Assembly: GCA_039024915.1 (NCBI GenBank)
Contig: JBCCPK010000006.1
Span: 62,001-126,000 of the forward strand
DNA length: 64,000 nucleotides
Source of the DNA: Pseudomonadota bacterium
Lineage (GTDB): Bacteria > Pseudomonadota > Alphaproteobacteria > Rhizobiales > MH13
Reading direction: 5' to 3'
Below, piece after piece: positions 20,638-30,298 of the stretch. Each line of letters begins with the position of its first letter. Position 1 is the stretch's first letter. The notes below the pieces were generated by a model, which saw nothing but the letters and a program-made list of their open reading frames with translations, did no database searches and was not told the DNA's origin. The translations under genes and the position numbers were made by a program.

Positions 20638-22965
20638 ATGGAGCAAATCCAATCTATGGTTGAAACGGTCGGACAGGACGGTGGTAAGCGGATGCTGCAA
20701 TCGGCGTCGCTTTCAGGAGCGCCTTCCGACGGCCACAAGCTGGTAAGGCGTTTTCTGGGCCCGTTTCTCATTGTGCTCGCAATCGTAGCGGGTATCGGGT
20801 CGTTCGCGATCCTGACCGGTTCGACACCCATTATTCCAACGCGGGAAGTTGTCCTCAGGCTGATGGTGGTGAACGCGGTCACCGTCACAGCTTTGGTTGT
20901 GCTGATTGGGATCGAGATCTTCAAGATTCTCAAGGCGCGCAAGGACCGCCGGGCCGGGGCGAGGCTGCATTTGCGTCTGTTGGCGCTGTTCAGTCTCATT
21001 GCGGCAGTACCGGCAATTCTTGTTGCAGTCGTGGCGACCATCACCCTCGACCGCGGTTTGGACCGATGGTTCTCCGAACGCACCCAGTCAATGGTGGATT
21101 TTGCCCGTGTTGTCGCTAGGGCCTACCTTGATGAATACCGGCAAGTGCTGAGCATCGAACTGAATTCAGCGGCGAGTGAACTCAACCGTTCCCAGGGCAT
21201 CTACGAGTTCGACCCGGAGCGCTTCCAGGCTTTCATGTCGGACCTCGCGACGATCCGAAACATACCTTACATGTCGCTGGTCGGCGGCGACGGGATTGAG
21301 TTGCTTCGCGCCGAGACACGTTTTTCCGACGAATACCGCCAGCCCGATCCATCGATCATCGCACGGGTTACCGATGATACGCCGGTTTTAATTCCGCCGG
21401 GGACGACAAACCAGCTAGCCGGGATCATGCGGCTATCGGAGTTTGAAGACCACTATGTGTTCATCGCCAGAGCGGTGGACCCCAGGGTCGTCCAGTACCT
21501 ACTGGTGACGGAGCAAAACGCGGCTGAATTCGAACAGCTACAAGACCGACGCTTCGGCGTTCAGGTATCGTTCGGCTTCATGTTCCTCGGCCTCGCGCTG
21601 ATCATGTTGTTGGCGGCCATGTGGATCGCCATTGCATTCGCAGACCGGCTGGTCCTGCCAGTGCGCCGTTTGATGATGGCAGCCCAGCAGATTTCATCGG
21701 GGAACCTCTATGTGCAGGTGCCCATACGAAAGCAAGAAGGTGACCTTGCGGTCCTGGGGCAAACCTTCAACCGCATGACCAATGATCTGCGCTCCCAACG
21801 CAACGAATTGGTTGATACCAACGAGCAGCTTGATGCGCGACGCCGATTTACCGAGGCAGTCCTTGCTGGCGTCTCGGCGGGCGTGATCGGCATTGATCGA
21901 GCCATGCATATCTCGCTGGTGAACCGGTCGGCGGCGGCCTTGCTGGGCTCCAGTGTCGACGACCTTCTTGGCCGCCGGATATCAGCGGCTATCCCCGAGT
22001 TTGCGTCAGTGATGCCCGACCGCCTCGATAGTCGCCAAGCGCGCAAGAATCCCCGCGAGGTTCGTTTGGAGCGCGACGGTCAGTTACGCATCCTCACCGT
22101 AACCCTCACCATCGAACACGCCGACGATGGCTCAGCCAGGGGCGCCGTTCTGACGTTCGATGACGTGTCCGATCTTATGGCGGCGCAGCGATCAAGCGCG
22201 TGGGCGGATATTGCGCGCAGAATCGCACATGAAATTAAAAACCCGTTGACACCCATTCAGCTGTCGGCGGAACGGCTGAAGCGTCGTTATGGCCGCAAGC
22301 TGACCGAAGACACCGAAGTCTTCGAGCAGTGCACCAACACAATTATCCGGCAGGTCGGAGATATTGGCCGAATGGTGGACGAGTTCTCATCATTCGCCCG
22401 TATGCCCAAGCCGGAGTTCGCCCCCGCTGATCTTGCCAAGGTTATCGACGAGACGGTGTTCTTGATGGGTAATGGCTTTCCGGCCATCGACATCGAGGCG
22501 ACACTTCCAGAGGGCGGCTTGCCAATGCCCATCGATTCGCGTCTGATGAGCCAGGTCTTCACAAATTTAATCAAGAACGCTGCAGAAGGCATTGAAAGCG
22601 CGTCTGAAATATCGACTACCGGAGAGGACGGCAGCGCGGCCGAGGCGACGGTGAAAACACGAGACCGCATTCACGTCGAAGCCTTTCATCAGGACGATCA
22701 TCTGATCATTGAGATCACCGACACTGGGATAGGCTTTCCCGAGGGCGGACGCGCCAAATTGCTCGAACCCTACATGACGACCCGCGAAAAAGGGACCGGT
22801 CTTGGTCTGGCGATCGTACGCCGAATTGTCGAGGACCATGGCGGTACGCTTCGGCTTCTCGATGCTAAGGATGCGCGGACCCCTCTCAAGGGCGCTTTGG
22901 TGCAGTTGGTGTTCGGGCAACAGGAAATCGCGGAGGGCGAATTGCTGACAGGAGAAGCGCTTTGA
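20638..22965 (+). CDS. ntrY: Sensor histidine kinase NtrY
   Basis: Membrane sensor kinase paired with NtrX, linked to nitrogen and redox responses in alphaproteobacteria. It has two N-terminal helices and a third near residue 100, a periplasmic sensor region, then another helix near residues 310-335. HAMP, PAS and the phosphotransfer domain (His531 in IAHEIKNPLTPIQLSAERL) and ATPase domain (NLIKNAAEG, GTGLGLAI) follow. The start is uncertain: ATGs at 20638 and 20656 and a GTG at 20614 are in frame; GGAG lies 12 bases before 20656. The 240 bases after ntrC hold no gene. Confidence 0.94.
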   Translation: MEQIQSMVETVGQDGGKRMLQSASLSGAPSDGHKLVRRFLGPFLIVLAIVAGIGSFAILTGSTPIIPTREVVLRLMVVNAVTVTALVVLIGIEIFKILKARKDRRAGARLHLRLLALFSLIAAVPAILVAVVATITLDRGLDRWFSERTQSMVDFARVVARAYLDEYRQVLSIELNSAASELNRSQGIYEFDPERFQAFMSDLATIRNIPYMSLVGGDGIELLRAETRFSDEYRQPDPSIIARVTDDTPVLIPPGTTNQLAGIMRLSEFEDHYVFIARAVDPRVVQYLLVTEQNAAEFEQLQDRRFGVQVSFGFMFLGLALIMLLAAMWIAIAFADRLVLPVRRLMMAAQQISSGNLYVQVPIRKQEGDLAVLGQTFNRMTNDLRSQRNELVDTNEQLDARRRFTEAVLAGVSAGVIGIDRAMHISLVNRSAAALLGSSVDDLLGRRISAAIPEFASVMPDRLDSRQARKNPREVRLERDGQLRILTVTLTIEHADDGSARGAVLTFDDVSDLMAAQRSSAWADIARRIAHEIKNPLTPIQLSAERLKRRYGRKLTEDTEVFEQCTNTIIRQVGDIGRMVDEFSSFARMPKPEFAPADLAKVIDETVFLMGNGFPAIDIEATLPEGGLPMPIDSRLMSQVFTNLIKNAAEGIESASEISTTGEDGSAAEATVKTRDRIHVEAFHQDDHLIIEITDTGIGFPEGGRAKLLEPYMTTREKGTGLGLAIVRRIVEDHGGTLRLLDAKDARTPLKGALVQLVFGQQEIAEGELLTGEAL

Positions 22966-24329
22966 GTGGCGACATACTGGTCGTTGACGACGAAATTGAT
23001 ATTCGGGAGCTGGTGGCCGGCATCCTGGAAGATGAGGGCTACACCACGCGCCTGGCTGCGGATGCAGATTCCGCGTTGACCGCCATTGAGGCGCGCCGCC
23101 CTAATCTGGTCTTTCTCGATATTTGGATGCAGGGCAGCCGGCTTGACGGTATGCAACTTCTCGAAGTCCTACGGACGACTTATCCGGACCTTCCGGTCGT
23201 TATGATCTCGGGACACGGTACGATTGACACCGCTGTCAGTGCCATCAAGACCGGCGCGTTCGATTTTATAGAGAAGCCGTTTCAGTCCGACCGGTTGCTT
23301 CTGGTCGCCATGCGGGCGCTCGAGACAACGGCCTTGAAGCGCGAGATCAGCTCACTGAAGCACTCATCTGGGTTGGACTATGAACTTGTGGGTTCAAGCC
23401 AGGAAATGAACGCGCTTCGAACGCAGATCGATCGCCTGGGGCCGACAAATAGCCGTGTCATGATCCTCGGACCGTCGGGGTCCGGCAAGGAGCTGGTTGC
23501 GCGCGCAATCCACGCAAAATCACGACGCGCCAGTGGTCCTTTCGTCATTCTCAACGGTGCTAGTATCGCACCGGAAACAATGGAGCTTGAGCTCTTTGGA
23601 ACGGAAAGCGAGCCTGGCTCACCGCGCAAAGTGGGCGCCTTGGAAGAAGCGCACGGGGGCACGCTCTACCTTGACGAAGTTTCAGAGATGCCGCGCGATA
23701 CCCAGGCGAAAATCATGCGGGTCCTGGTGGACCAAACCTTTACCCGCGTCGGTGGCTCAACACGCGTTCAGGTTGACGTACGGGTTCTGTCGTCTTCCTC
23801 GGTTCCTATTGAGCCATTGATCGAAGCGGAGACGTTCCGTTCCGATCTTTACCACCGGCTTGCGGTCGTCCCGCTGAACGTACCGCCGCTCGCCTCGCGC
23901 CGGTCCGATGTTCCTGAACTCGTTCATTATTTTATGCAGCAGCTCGCCCGATCGAGCGGTTTGCCCATCCGCCAGATAGCGGACGATGCGCTGACCATCC
24001 TGCAAACCCATGATTGGCCGGGCAATGTGCGACAACTGCGCAATAATGTGGAGCGCATGATGATCCTTGCTCGCGGCGAGAACGGCAGCCATGTGACCGC
24101 GGAGCTGTTGCCGCCTGACGTTTCATCCTTGCTTCCCAAAACGGCGAGTGAAGGTGCAGAAAACCTCATGAGTATGCCGCTGCGCGAAGCCCGCGAAGTG
24201 TTTGAACGCGATTACCTTTCATCCCAGATCAACCGCTTTAACGGCAACATCTCCAAGACTGCTGAGTTCATTGGGATGGAAAGGTCTGCGCTGCATAGAA
24301 AATTGAAATCTCTTGGGCTTAATGGCTAG
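22962..24329 (+). CDS. ntrX: Response regulator NtrX
   Basis: Partner of NtrY. The 455-residue protein has a receiver domain (Asp53 in FLDIWMQG), an AAA+ domain with Walker A GPSGSGKE (about 170-177) and LYLDEVSEMP, and a C-terminal Fis-type helix-turn-helix (NISKTAEFIGMERSALHRKL). The GAFTGA loop is missing; the region instead reads ELFGTESEPGSPRKVGALEEA. This is known for alphaproteobacterial NtrX and means it should not drive sigma-54 promoters. The TTG start overlaps the ntrY stop (TTGA), seven bases after GGAG. Confidence 0.95.
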   Translation: MSGDILVVDDEIDIRELVAGILEDEGYTTRLAADADSALTAIEARRPNLVFLDIWMQGSRLDGMQLLEVLRTTYPDLPVVMISGHGTIDTAVSAIKTGAFDFIEKPFQSDRLLLVAMRALETTALKREISSLKHSSGLDYELVGSSQEMNALRTQIDRLGPTNSRVMILGPSGSGKELVARAIHAKSRRASGPFVILNGASIAPETMELELFGTESEPGSPRKVGALEEAHGGTLYLDEVSEMPRDTQAKIMRVLVDQTFTRVGGSTRVQVDVRVLSSSSVPIEPLIEAETFRSDLYHRLAVVPLNVPPLASRRSDVPELVHYFMQQLARSSGLPIRQIADDALTILQTHDWPGNVRQLRNNVERMMILARGENGSHVTAELLPPDVSSLLPKTASEGAENLMSMPLREAREVFERDYLSSQINRFNGNISKTAEFIGMERSALHRKLKSLGLNG

Positions 24330-24407
24330 CCTCCATAGGCGCGATGGCCGGGATAGCCATTGCGCAGTAACGATCGGTTTGATCGTAAAAAGAGGGCAGG
24401 GGCTTTC

Positions 24408-25784
24408 ATGAGAGTGGTCATTTGCGGGGCCGGCCAAGTCGGCTTCGGCATCGCTGAACGCCTATCGCGCGAGAACAACGACGTAGCCGTCATCGATACG
24501 TCCGCGCGGCTTATCCAGGCCATTCGCGATACGCTCGATGTTCGCGGCGTTGTTGGCCACGGCTCGCATCCTGATGCGCTCGTTCAAGCTGGGATTGAAC
24601 AGGCCGATATGATCGTCGCTGTCACTTTGTATGACGAGGTGAACATGGTGGCGTGCCAGGTTGCGCACTCTCTGTTCAACGTGCCCACAAAAATCGCCCG
24701 CATTCGCGCGCAGAGCTATCTCGAGAAACAATATGCGACCCTGTTCTCCCGCGAGAACATGCCGATCGACGTGATCATTTCGCCAGAGATCGAAGTTGGC
24801 GAGATGGTTCTACGCCGGCTGGCACTTCCCGGGGCGCTTGATTCCGCGCGCTTTGCAGAGGACCGAATATCGGTTGTCGGCGTGTACCTTCTGGAAGACA
24901 CACCGATTGTGGATACGCCGCTGCGCCAACTCTCCGGACTGTTTCCGGAGCTCGCAGCAACGGTGGTCGGCATTCTACGTGGCGATCACATGTTCGTCCC
25001 ACGCTCCGATGATGCGATGCTTGCGGGTGACACCGTCTATTTTGCAGCTGACCGCGAACAGGTCCGACGAACCCTTGGGATTTTTGGACGGCAGGAAGCT
25101 GAGGCGGATCGTGTTGTCATTGCGGGTGGGGGCAACATCGGAATGTATGTTGCACACGCCCTGGAAACCCGGCAGTCGCGCACCAAGATCAAAATCATTG
25201 AGGAAAACCGCGACCGCGCGGTGCAGATCGCCGATCGACTATCGCGTTCGGTCATCTTGCACGGCAGCGCTCTCGACCAGGAAATCCTGAACGAAGCCGA
25301 TATCAGCCAGACCGATACCCTGATCGCGCTGACCAATGATGATCAGGTCAACATTCTGTCTTGCGTGATGTCCAAGCGTTTGGGTGTCCGGCAAAACCTA
25401 GCTCTGATCAATAACTCGTCCTATCCGCCCCTCGCGCAGTCCTTGGGCATCGACGCGTACGTGAATCCGCGGCAGGTCACCATCTCCCGCGTTCTTCAGC
25501 ATGTTCGCAAGGGCCGCATCCGTCAGGTGCATTCGCTGATGGACGGCGCAGCAGAAGTGATCGAAGCCGAAGCGCTCGAGACCTCGCCATTGGTCGGTCA
25601 ACACCTCCGTGACCTCGATCTGCCGGACGGCCTGCGGATAGGTGCGATCCTGCGGAAGGAAGATGTTCTTATACCCGACGGTGACACCACGGTCCTAGCT
25701 GGTGACCGGGTGGTGATGTTTGCACTGGCGGGACAGGTGAAGCAGGTGGAGCAGCTGTTCCGTGTCTCGCTTGAGTTCTTTTGA
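24408..25784 (+). CDS. trkA: Trk potassium uptake regulator TrkA
   Basis: Cytoplasmic NAD(H)-binding subunit that gates the Trk potassium channel. At 458 residues it has the family's usual length, with two tandem RCK modules. Each has a Rossmann motif (VVICGAGQVGFG at the N-terminus and VVIAGGGNIGMYVA near residue 235), and each module ends in a TrkA_C domain. The ATG at 24408, after a GAGGGCAGGGG stretch, is preferred to an in-frame TTG at 24360. It sits between ntrX and trkH, the membrane partner. Confidence 0.95.
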   Translation: MRVVICGAGQVGFGIAERLSRENNDVAVIDTSARLIQAIRDTLDVRGVVGHGSHPDALVQAGIEQADMIVAVTLYDEVNMVACQVAHSLFNVPTKIARIRAQSYLEKQYATLFSRENMPIDVIISPEIEVGEMVLRRLALPGALDSARFAEDRISVVGVYLLEDTPIVDTPLRQLSGLFPELAATVVGILRGDHMFVPRSDDAMLAGDTVYFAADREQVRRTLGIFGRQEAEADRVVIAGGGNIGMYVAHALETRQSRTKIKIIEENRDRAVQIADRLSRSVILHGSALDQEILNEADISQTDTLIALTNDDQVNILSCVMSKRLGVRQNLALINNSSYPPLAQSLGIDAYVNPRQVTISRVLQHVRKGRIRQVHSLMDGAAEVIEAEALETSPLVGQHLRDLDLPDGLRIGAILRKEDVLIPDGDTTVLAGDRVVMFALAGQVKQVEQLFRVSLEFF

Positions 25785-25810
25785 GCCGTGTCAATTGAGA
25801 GGCTAAGCCA

Positions 25811-27253
25811 ATGTTAGCGGTGCTGCGTGCATCGGCTTCGTTGGCCGGCCTTATGGCTATCGCTGCGGTCCTATGTGCCGCTATCGCGCTGGCCCTCGGC
25901 GATATGGCGGGAACGTCACTGTTCACCGGGCAGGCGGGCATTCTGCTATTTCTGGCGCTGGGCGTCAGGATAGGTTTTTCAGAACGCCATATGCACCTTG
26001 ATCGTCAGATTGGCTTTCGCGTTCTCATTCTGTTGTGGCTGTTCGGCATCGCGGCAGCAACGCCGCCGTTCTGGATCTTGACGGATGTGCCACTTCACCT
26101 TGCATTCTTCGAAGCGGCGTCGGCCCTCACCACCACCGGTGGAACGGTTTATCGCGACCTCAGCGACGTATCGGCCGCCATCATAGCCTGGCGCGCCTTA
26201 CTCCAGTGGCTTGGTGGTTTGCTTACCCTTGCCGCGATTATTGTTGTTCTGGCTCCGTCGGGGGCAGGGGGGACACCGGTCTTGCGGTTTGGCGGCGACT
26301 CCCAACAAATTCTTCGTCACCGGTTGGGCGGTGTTGTGACCATGTACGGGGCGATCACCGTGGCATGCTTCGCTTTGCTCGTTATCGCAGGCCTTGAAGT
26401 TTTTGACGCCTTCACGCTGACGCTCTCGACCGTTTCCACTGGAGGCATGATGCCCCGCAACGGAAGCCTCAGCGACTTTGGTGCGCCCCTGGCTGAATGG
26501 GTCATCGGGTTTTTTATGCTTATCGGTGCCACGAGCCTGACATGGCACCGGTTGGTGGCTACAGGCCGACTGGGTCGCTCCATAACACTGATAGAGAGCC
26601 TGTCCATCGCAGCTATTGCGGCCGTCTTGGGCGTCGCATACGCAATCGCTTTTGCCGCTGCAGCCGGTTCTGGCCTGGTTCTGGGGCCGCTTGATGCGTT
26701 GCGAGAAGGTTTCGTTACGGCGGCATCGCTTGTTTCAACGACAGGCTTCGAAGCGCGTAACGCTGGGGCGACCGTTCTGCCGCTTTCCCTTGCCCTCGTC
26801 GTCGTTCTTATCGGTGGTGGCATGTTCTCCACCGCCGGCGGCCTGAAGCTATATCGCGCGGCCTACATGGGGCAACACGCGGTCAAAGAGCTCGAGCACA
26901 TTATCTATCCCCATGCGGTCTACACAGATCACATGGGACGGTTCGCTTATGACACCGATGGTATGCGGGCGATCTGGACCGCGCTCGTTCTACTTTTGGG
27001 TTTTTGGGCCCTGACGACGATGGCTGTTGCTATCTCGGGTTTCCCCGCAGCAGCAGCGGTCGTAGCTGCCTTGGCATCTATCGTGAACATTGGCCCGCTT
27101 TATGAATTTGGTTGGGCACCGCCCGAGGCCTGGCCAGGCTACAGCGAAATGCAGCCTTTGGCTGCCGTCGTCTTGAGTATCGCGATGGTTGCGGGGCGAC
27201 TTGAAGTTATAGGGTTGATAGCGGGCTTCAGCGGCAGATTTCTGCGCCAATAG
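25811..27253 (+). CDS. trkH: Trk-type potassium transporter membrane subunit (TrkH family)
   Basis: A 480-residue inner-membrane protein with about ten hydrophobic helices. Four filter-like P-loop segments can be seen: ALTTTGGTVY, STVSTGGMMP, STTGFEAR and FSTAGGLKLYR, each with the expected glycine. Together with TrkA it should form a potassium uptake system. The nearby gene order ntrYX-trkA-hfq is common in this group, with trkH inserted here. The 244 bases up to hfq hold only a weak hairpin without a U tract. Confidence 0.92.
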   Translation: MLAVLRASASLAGLMAIAAVLCAAIALALGDMAGTSLFTGQAGILLFLALGVRIGFSERHMHLDRQIGFRVLILLWLFGIAAATPPFWILTDVPLHLAFFEAASALTTTGGTVYRDLSDVSAAIIAWRALLQWLGGLLTLAAIIVVLAPSGAGGTPVLRFGGDSQQILRHRLGGVVTMYGAITVACFALLVIAGLEVFDAFTLTLSTVSTGGMMPRNGSLSDFGAPLAEWVIGFFMLIGATSLTWHRLVATGRLGRSITLIESLSIAAIAAVLGVAYAIAFAAAAGSGLVLGPLDALREGFVTAASLVSTTGFEARNAGATVLPLSLALVVVLIGGGMFSTAGGLKLYRAAYMGQHAVKELEHIIYPHAVYTDHMGRFAYDTDGMRAIWTALVLLLGFWALTTMAVAISGFPAAAAVVAALASIVNIGPLYEFGWAPPEAWPGYSEMQPLAAVVLSIAMVAGRLEVIGLIAGFSGRFLRQ

Positions 27254-27497
27254 ACGGCCGGACCACGCTGGAAAGCAAAAACCGGTTCGTGGCGGATTGC
27301 AAAAGCGCGTGTGATCAGGTCTTTTGTACGCGCAGTGCGGGCAATGATGACCACAGTCGTGGCTTTATCTGGCTAGGCGCTTGAGCTGTGAAGCGCTCAA
27401 GACTTCCCCCGCACGCACAATGAGTTACTGAGCCGTGACATTCATCGGCGCCTCAAACCGTCCATCAAGGGCGGATTAAACAAGACCGGGGGAAACC

Positions 27498-27743
27498 ATG
27501 GCACAGGATAGAACGCCAAACTTGCAAGACGCTTTCCTGAACCACGTGCGCAAGCAGAAGGCGTCTCTGACGATCTTTCTGGTAAACGGGGTCAAACTTC
27601 AGGGCATCGTGACCTGGTTCGACAACTTCTGCATTTTGTTGCGCCGAGACGGACATTCCCAGCTTGTCTACAAACATGCGATTTCCACGATCATGCCCGC
27701 TCAGCCGGTTCAATTGTTCGATCCCGACGAGGACGCCTCCTGA
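27498..27743 (+). CDS. hfq: RNA chaperone Hfq
   Basis: An 81-residue Sm-like protein that forms a hexamer and pairs small RNAs with mRNAs. It has the Sm1 motif ([16 protein letters not shown]) and the Sm2 motif YKHAIST, with the conserved Tyr-Lys-His. The start is strongly supported by GGGGGAAA upstream. The short acidic tail matches alphaproteobacterial Hfq. hflX follows, as in many proteobacteria. Confidence 0.97.
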   Translation: MAQDRTPNLQDAFLNHVRKQKASLTIFLVNGVKLQGIVTWFDNFCILLRRDGHSQLVYKHAISTIMPAQPVQLFDPDEDAS

Positions 27744-27821
27744 AGGTGAGGCAACGGGCCGATCATTCTTTCGGGAAGGCAACGCCATCCCATTCGCTTT
27801 GAGCTTTGGGGCAGGTCCAAT

Positions 27822-29225
27822 ATGAGCGACCACTCCGAACAGGACGACAAGGCACGCAGTCGGCAGGGCAAGCCACGTTTTCAGATCGAGGATACGCGAG
27901 CCCGGCAAACGCGCACCTGCATCATTGTTCCGATACTCTCCGCCCGCAGCAAGCCTGGCACAACGAGGGCATCGGGGCAGGCGGCAACACTCGAACGCAG
28001 TGCAGACGCACGGGTGCAGGAGGCTGTCGGTCTAGCAGCGGCGATCAATCTCGATGTGGTGTTTCAGCGCGTTGTTCAGCTCCAAAACCTGCGGCCAGCG
28101 ACGCTCTTGGGTAGGGGCAAGGTTGACGAAATTGTTGAACACGTCCGTGCAGACTCAATCGAGCTGGTGTTCGTGGACCATGAACTGACACCCATTCAAC
28201 AGCGTAATCTTGAGCGAGCTCTTCACGCCAAGGTTCTTGACCGCACGGGGCTCATCCTCGAGATTTTCGGCCGCCGCGCACAGACGCGGGAGGGAACCCT
28301 TCAAGTCGAACTTGCGCACTTGAGCTACCAAAAAAGCCGTCTGGTGCGCTCATGGACCCACCTGGAACGCCAGCGGGGCGGGAAGGGCTTCTTGGGTGGT
28401 CCCGGTGAGACGCAGATCGAAGCTGACAGACGGGTCATCCAAACCAAGATCACACGGCTGCAAAAGCAGATAGAAGACGTTCGGCGCATGCGCACGCTTC
28501 ACCGGGCAAGGCGCCAAAGCGTTCCAGCGCCCACGGTTGCGCTGGTTGGCTACACAAACGCCGGAAAGTCGACGCTGTTCAACCGGCTGGCTGGCAGCGA
28601 TGTGATGGCCGAGGATCTGTTGTTCGCCACGCTTGACCCAACGCTGCGGCGTGTAACGCTGCCGCGTGGGACCGAAATTGTGTTATCGGACACGGTGGGT
28701 TTTATCTCAGATCTGCCGACATCGCTGATTGCTGCGTTTCGCGCGACCTTGGAAGAGGTTCAAGAGGCTGACCTCATCGTGCATGTGCGCGATATGACCG
28801 ACCCCGACAACGAAGTTCAGAAAGCCGATGTTCTTTCGGTGCTGAAGCAGCTTGAGATCGGGCCCGACGATGCCGGTGTCGCTCCACCGATGATCGAGGC
28901 GTGGAACAAAATCGATACAATCGGAAAGGACGAGCGCGATACACTGTTCCGAACTGCGGAGCGTTTGGGCGATACCATCATCCCGGTTTCCGCGATAACC
29001 GGGGAGGGCGTCTCTCTCCTTGAAGACGTCATGGAGGCCGCGATCACCGCATCCCGCAATGAGGCTGAGTTCCACCTGGACTCAAGTGACGGGGAAGGGC
29101 GCGCGTGGCTCTTTCGTCACGCGACAATCCTCAAAGAAGAGCTTCTTGAAGACGGGTCATGTCGCATGCGCGTCGCGCTGACCGCGCGCGATCTTGCGCA
29201 TGCGCGCGAACGATTCCAACGCTGA
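27822..29225 (+). CDS. hflX: Ribosome-associated GTPase HflX
   Basis: A GTPase that splits stalled ribosomes under stress. Of its 467 residues, the N-terminal HflX domain (to about 190) includes NLRPATLLGRGKVDE and the GPGETQIE motif. A coiled segment follows, then the G domain with G1 GYTNAGKST (243-251), G3 DTVGF and G4 NKID. It is co-directional with hfq, 78 bases apart. It converges with mazG, whose stop is 29 bases beyond. Confidence 0.95.
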   Translation: MSDHSEQDDKARSRQGKPRFQIEDTRARQTRTCIIVPILSARSKPGTTRASGQAATLERSADARVQEAVGLAAAINLDVVFQRVVQLQNLRPATLLGRGKVDEIVEHVRADSIELVFVDHELTPIQQRNLERALHAKVLDRTGLILEIFGRRAQTREGTLQVELAHLSYQKSRLVRSWTHLERQRGGKGFLGGPGETQIEADRRVIQTKITRLQKQIEDVRRMRTLHRARRQSVPAPTVALVGYTNAGKSTLFNRLAGSDVMAEDLLFATLDPTLRRVTLPRGTEIVLSDTVGFISDLPTSLIAAFRATLEEVQEADLIVHVRDMTDPDNEVQKADVLSVLKQLEIGPDDAGVAPPMIEAWNKIDTIGKDERDTLFRTAERLGDTIIPVSAITGEGVSLLEDVMEAAITASRNEAEFHLDSSDGEGRAWLFRHATILKEELLEDGSCRMRVALTARDLAHARERFQR

Positions 29226-29254
29226 ACCGATATCTCGCGGCCGCGCTGAACGGG

Positions 29255-30130
29255 CTAACGTATGCCCTTGGCGGCCTGCCAAGCAGCCTCCATCGTTTCC
29301 AGATCAGCTTTACCAACAGGCGTTTGGGTTTCCCCTAGCGTCTCTTCGACAGCTCGAAAGCGCTCCAAAAACTTCGTGTTGGTCCGCGCCAAAGCACTGT
29401 TGGGGTCAATCCCAGCTTTTCGCGCAAGGTTGACGACCACAAAGAGGACGTCGCCGATCTCGTCCTCTACCCGGTCCGGATCAGGTTTTGGCGCGCTCAG
29501 CTCCGCTTCGACTTCCGCCGTCTCCTCTCGCAGCTTGCTGAGGACCGAGGCAGCGTCCGGCCAATCAAATCCAACGCGCGCCGCTCGCTGCTGCAACTTC
29601 AGCGCTCGCTGCACCGGGGGCAGGGTGCCTGGAACAGATCCAAGCGCGCCTTCAGCCATCGGAGCCACCTGCCCGCGTTCAGCACGTTTCAGCGCCCTTT
29701 CCGCGCGCTCTTCGGCTTTGATAGCTTCCCACCGTTGCTTGACGGCCGCGGCATCGTCACGATCAAGATCGCCAAACACGTGGGGATGCCTGCGGATCAT
29801 TTTCCTCGTGACAGCGGCCACAACATCATCGAAGCGGAACGCACCGAGCTCCTCAGCCATGCGAGCATGAAAAACGACCTGCAACAGCAGATCACCGAGT
29901 TCATCGCAAAGATCATCCATATCATTGCGTTCGACCGCATCGGCGACTTCATAGGCCTCTTCAATTGTGTATGGCATGATCGAAGAGAAAGTTTGCTCGA
30001 TATCCCAAGGGCAACCGCTTTCGGGATCTCGCAACGCTTTCATGATCGCAAGCAGCGTCTCGATCTGATTGGCTTGACCGAGGGGCTGGTTGGAAGCGTC
30101 GGCTAATCCATCTGTGTCTGCCAAACTCAC
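29255..30130 (-). CDS. mazG: Nucleoside triphosphate pyrophosphohydrolase MazG
   Basis: Hydrolyses nucleoside triphosphates to monophosphates, cleaning the nucleotide pool. The 291-residue protein has two MazG domains. The first carries GCPWDIEQTF, the IEEAYEVADAV and DELGDLLLQ metal-binding helices and the HPHVFGD signature; the second carries REETAEVEAEL and EDEIGDVLFV. The GTG start follows AAAGG. The 168 bases between its start and the next gene are AT-rich near 30240-30290, a likely promoter. Confidence 0.94.
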   Translation of the reverse strand: MSLADTDGLADASNQPLGQANQIETLLAIMKALRDPESGCPWDIEQTFSSIMPYTIEEAYEVADAVERNDMDDLCDELGDLLLQVVFHARMAEELGAFRFDDVVAAVTRKMIRRHPHVFGDLDRDDAAAVKQRWEAIKAEERAERALKRAERGQVAPMAEGALGSVPGTLPPVQRALKLQQRAARVGFDWPDAASVLSKLREETAEVEAELSAPKPDPDRVEDEIGDVLFVVVNLARKAGIDPNSALARTNTKFLERFRAVEETLGETQTPVGKADLETMEAAWQAAKGIR

Positions 30131-30298
30131 GGCGTACCTTTCTGTGCGGCTGCAGGGCTCAGTGACGTGCCAGCATTATACGGGAGGGCGGGGCTGCAAC
30201 GTTGGACCGTGCCCCGTGCGCACATAGCCATCCCCAACAAAATCCATATGATTCCGATAAGATATATTATGGAACTTAAAATGATACGCAGCGCGTTG

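Noticed and set aside
27380-27401. Hairpin CTTGAGC/GCTCAAG between trkH and hfq as a terminator
   Set aside because: The stem is only 7 bp with an 8-base loop and is followed by C-rich, not T-rich, sequence.
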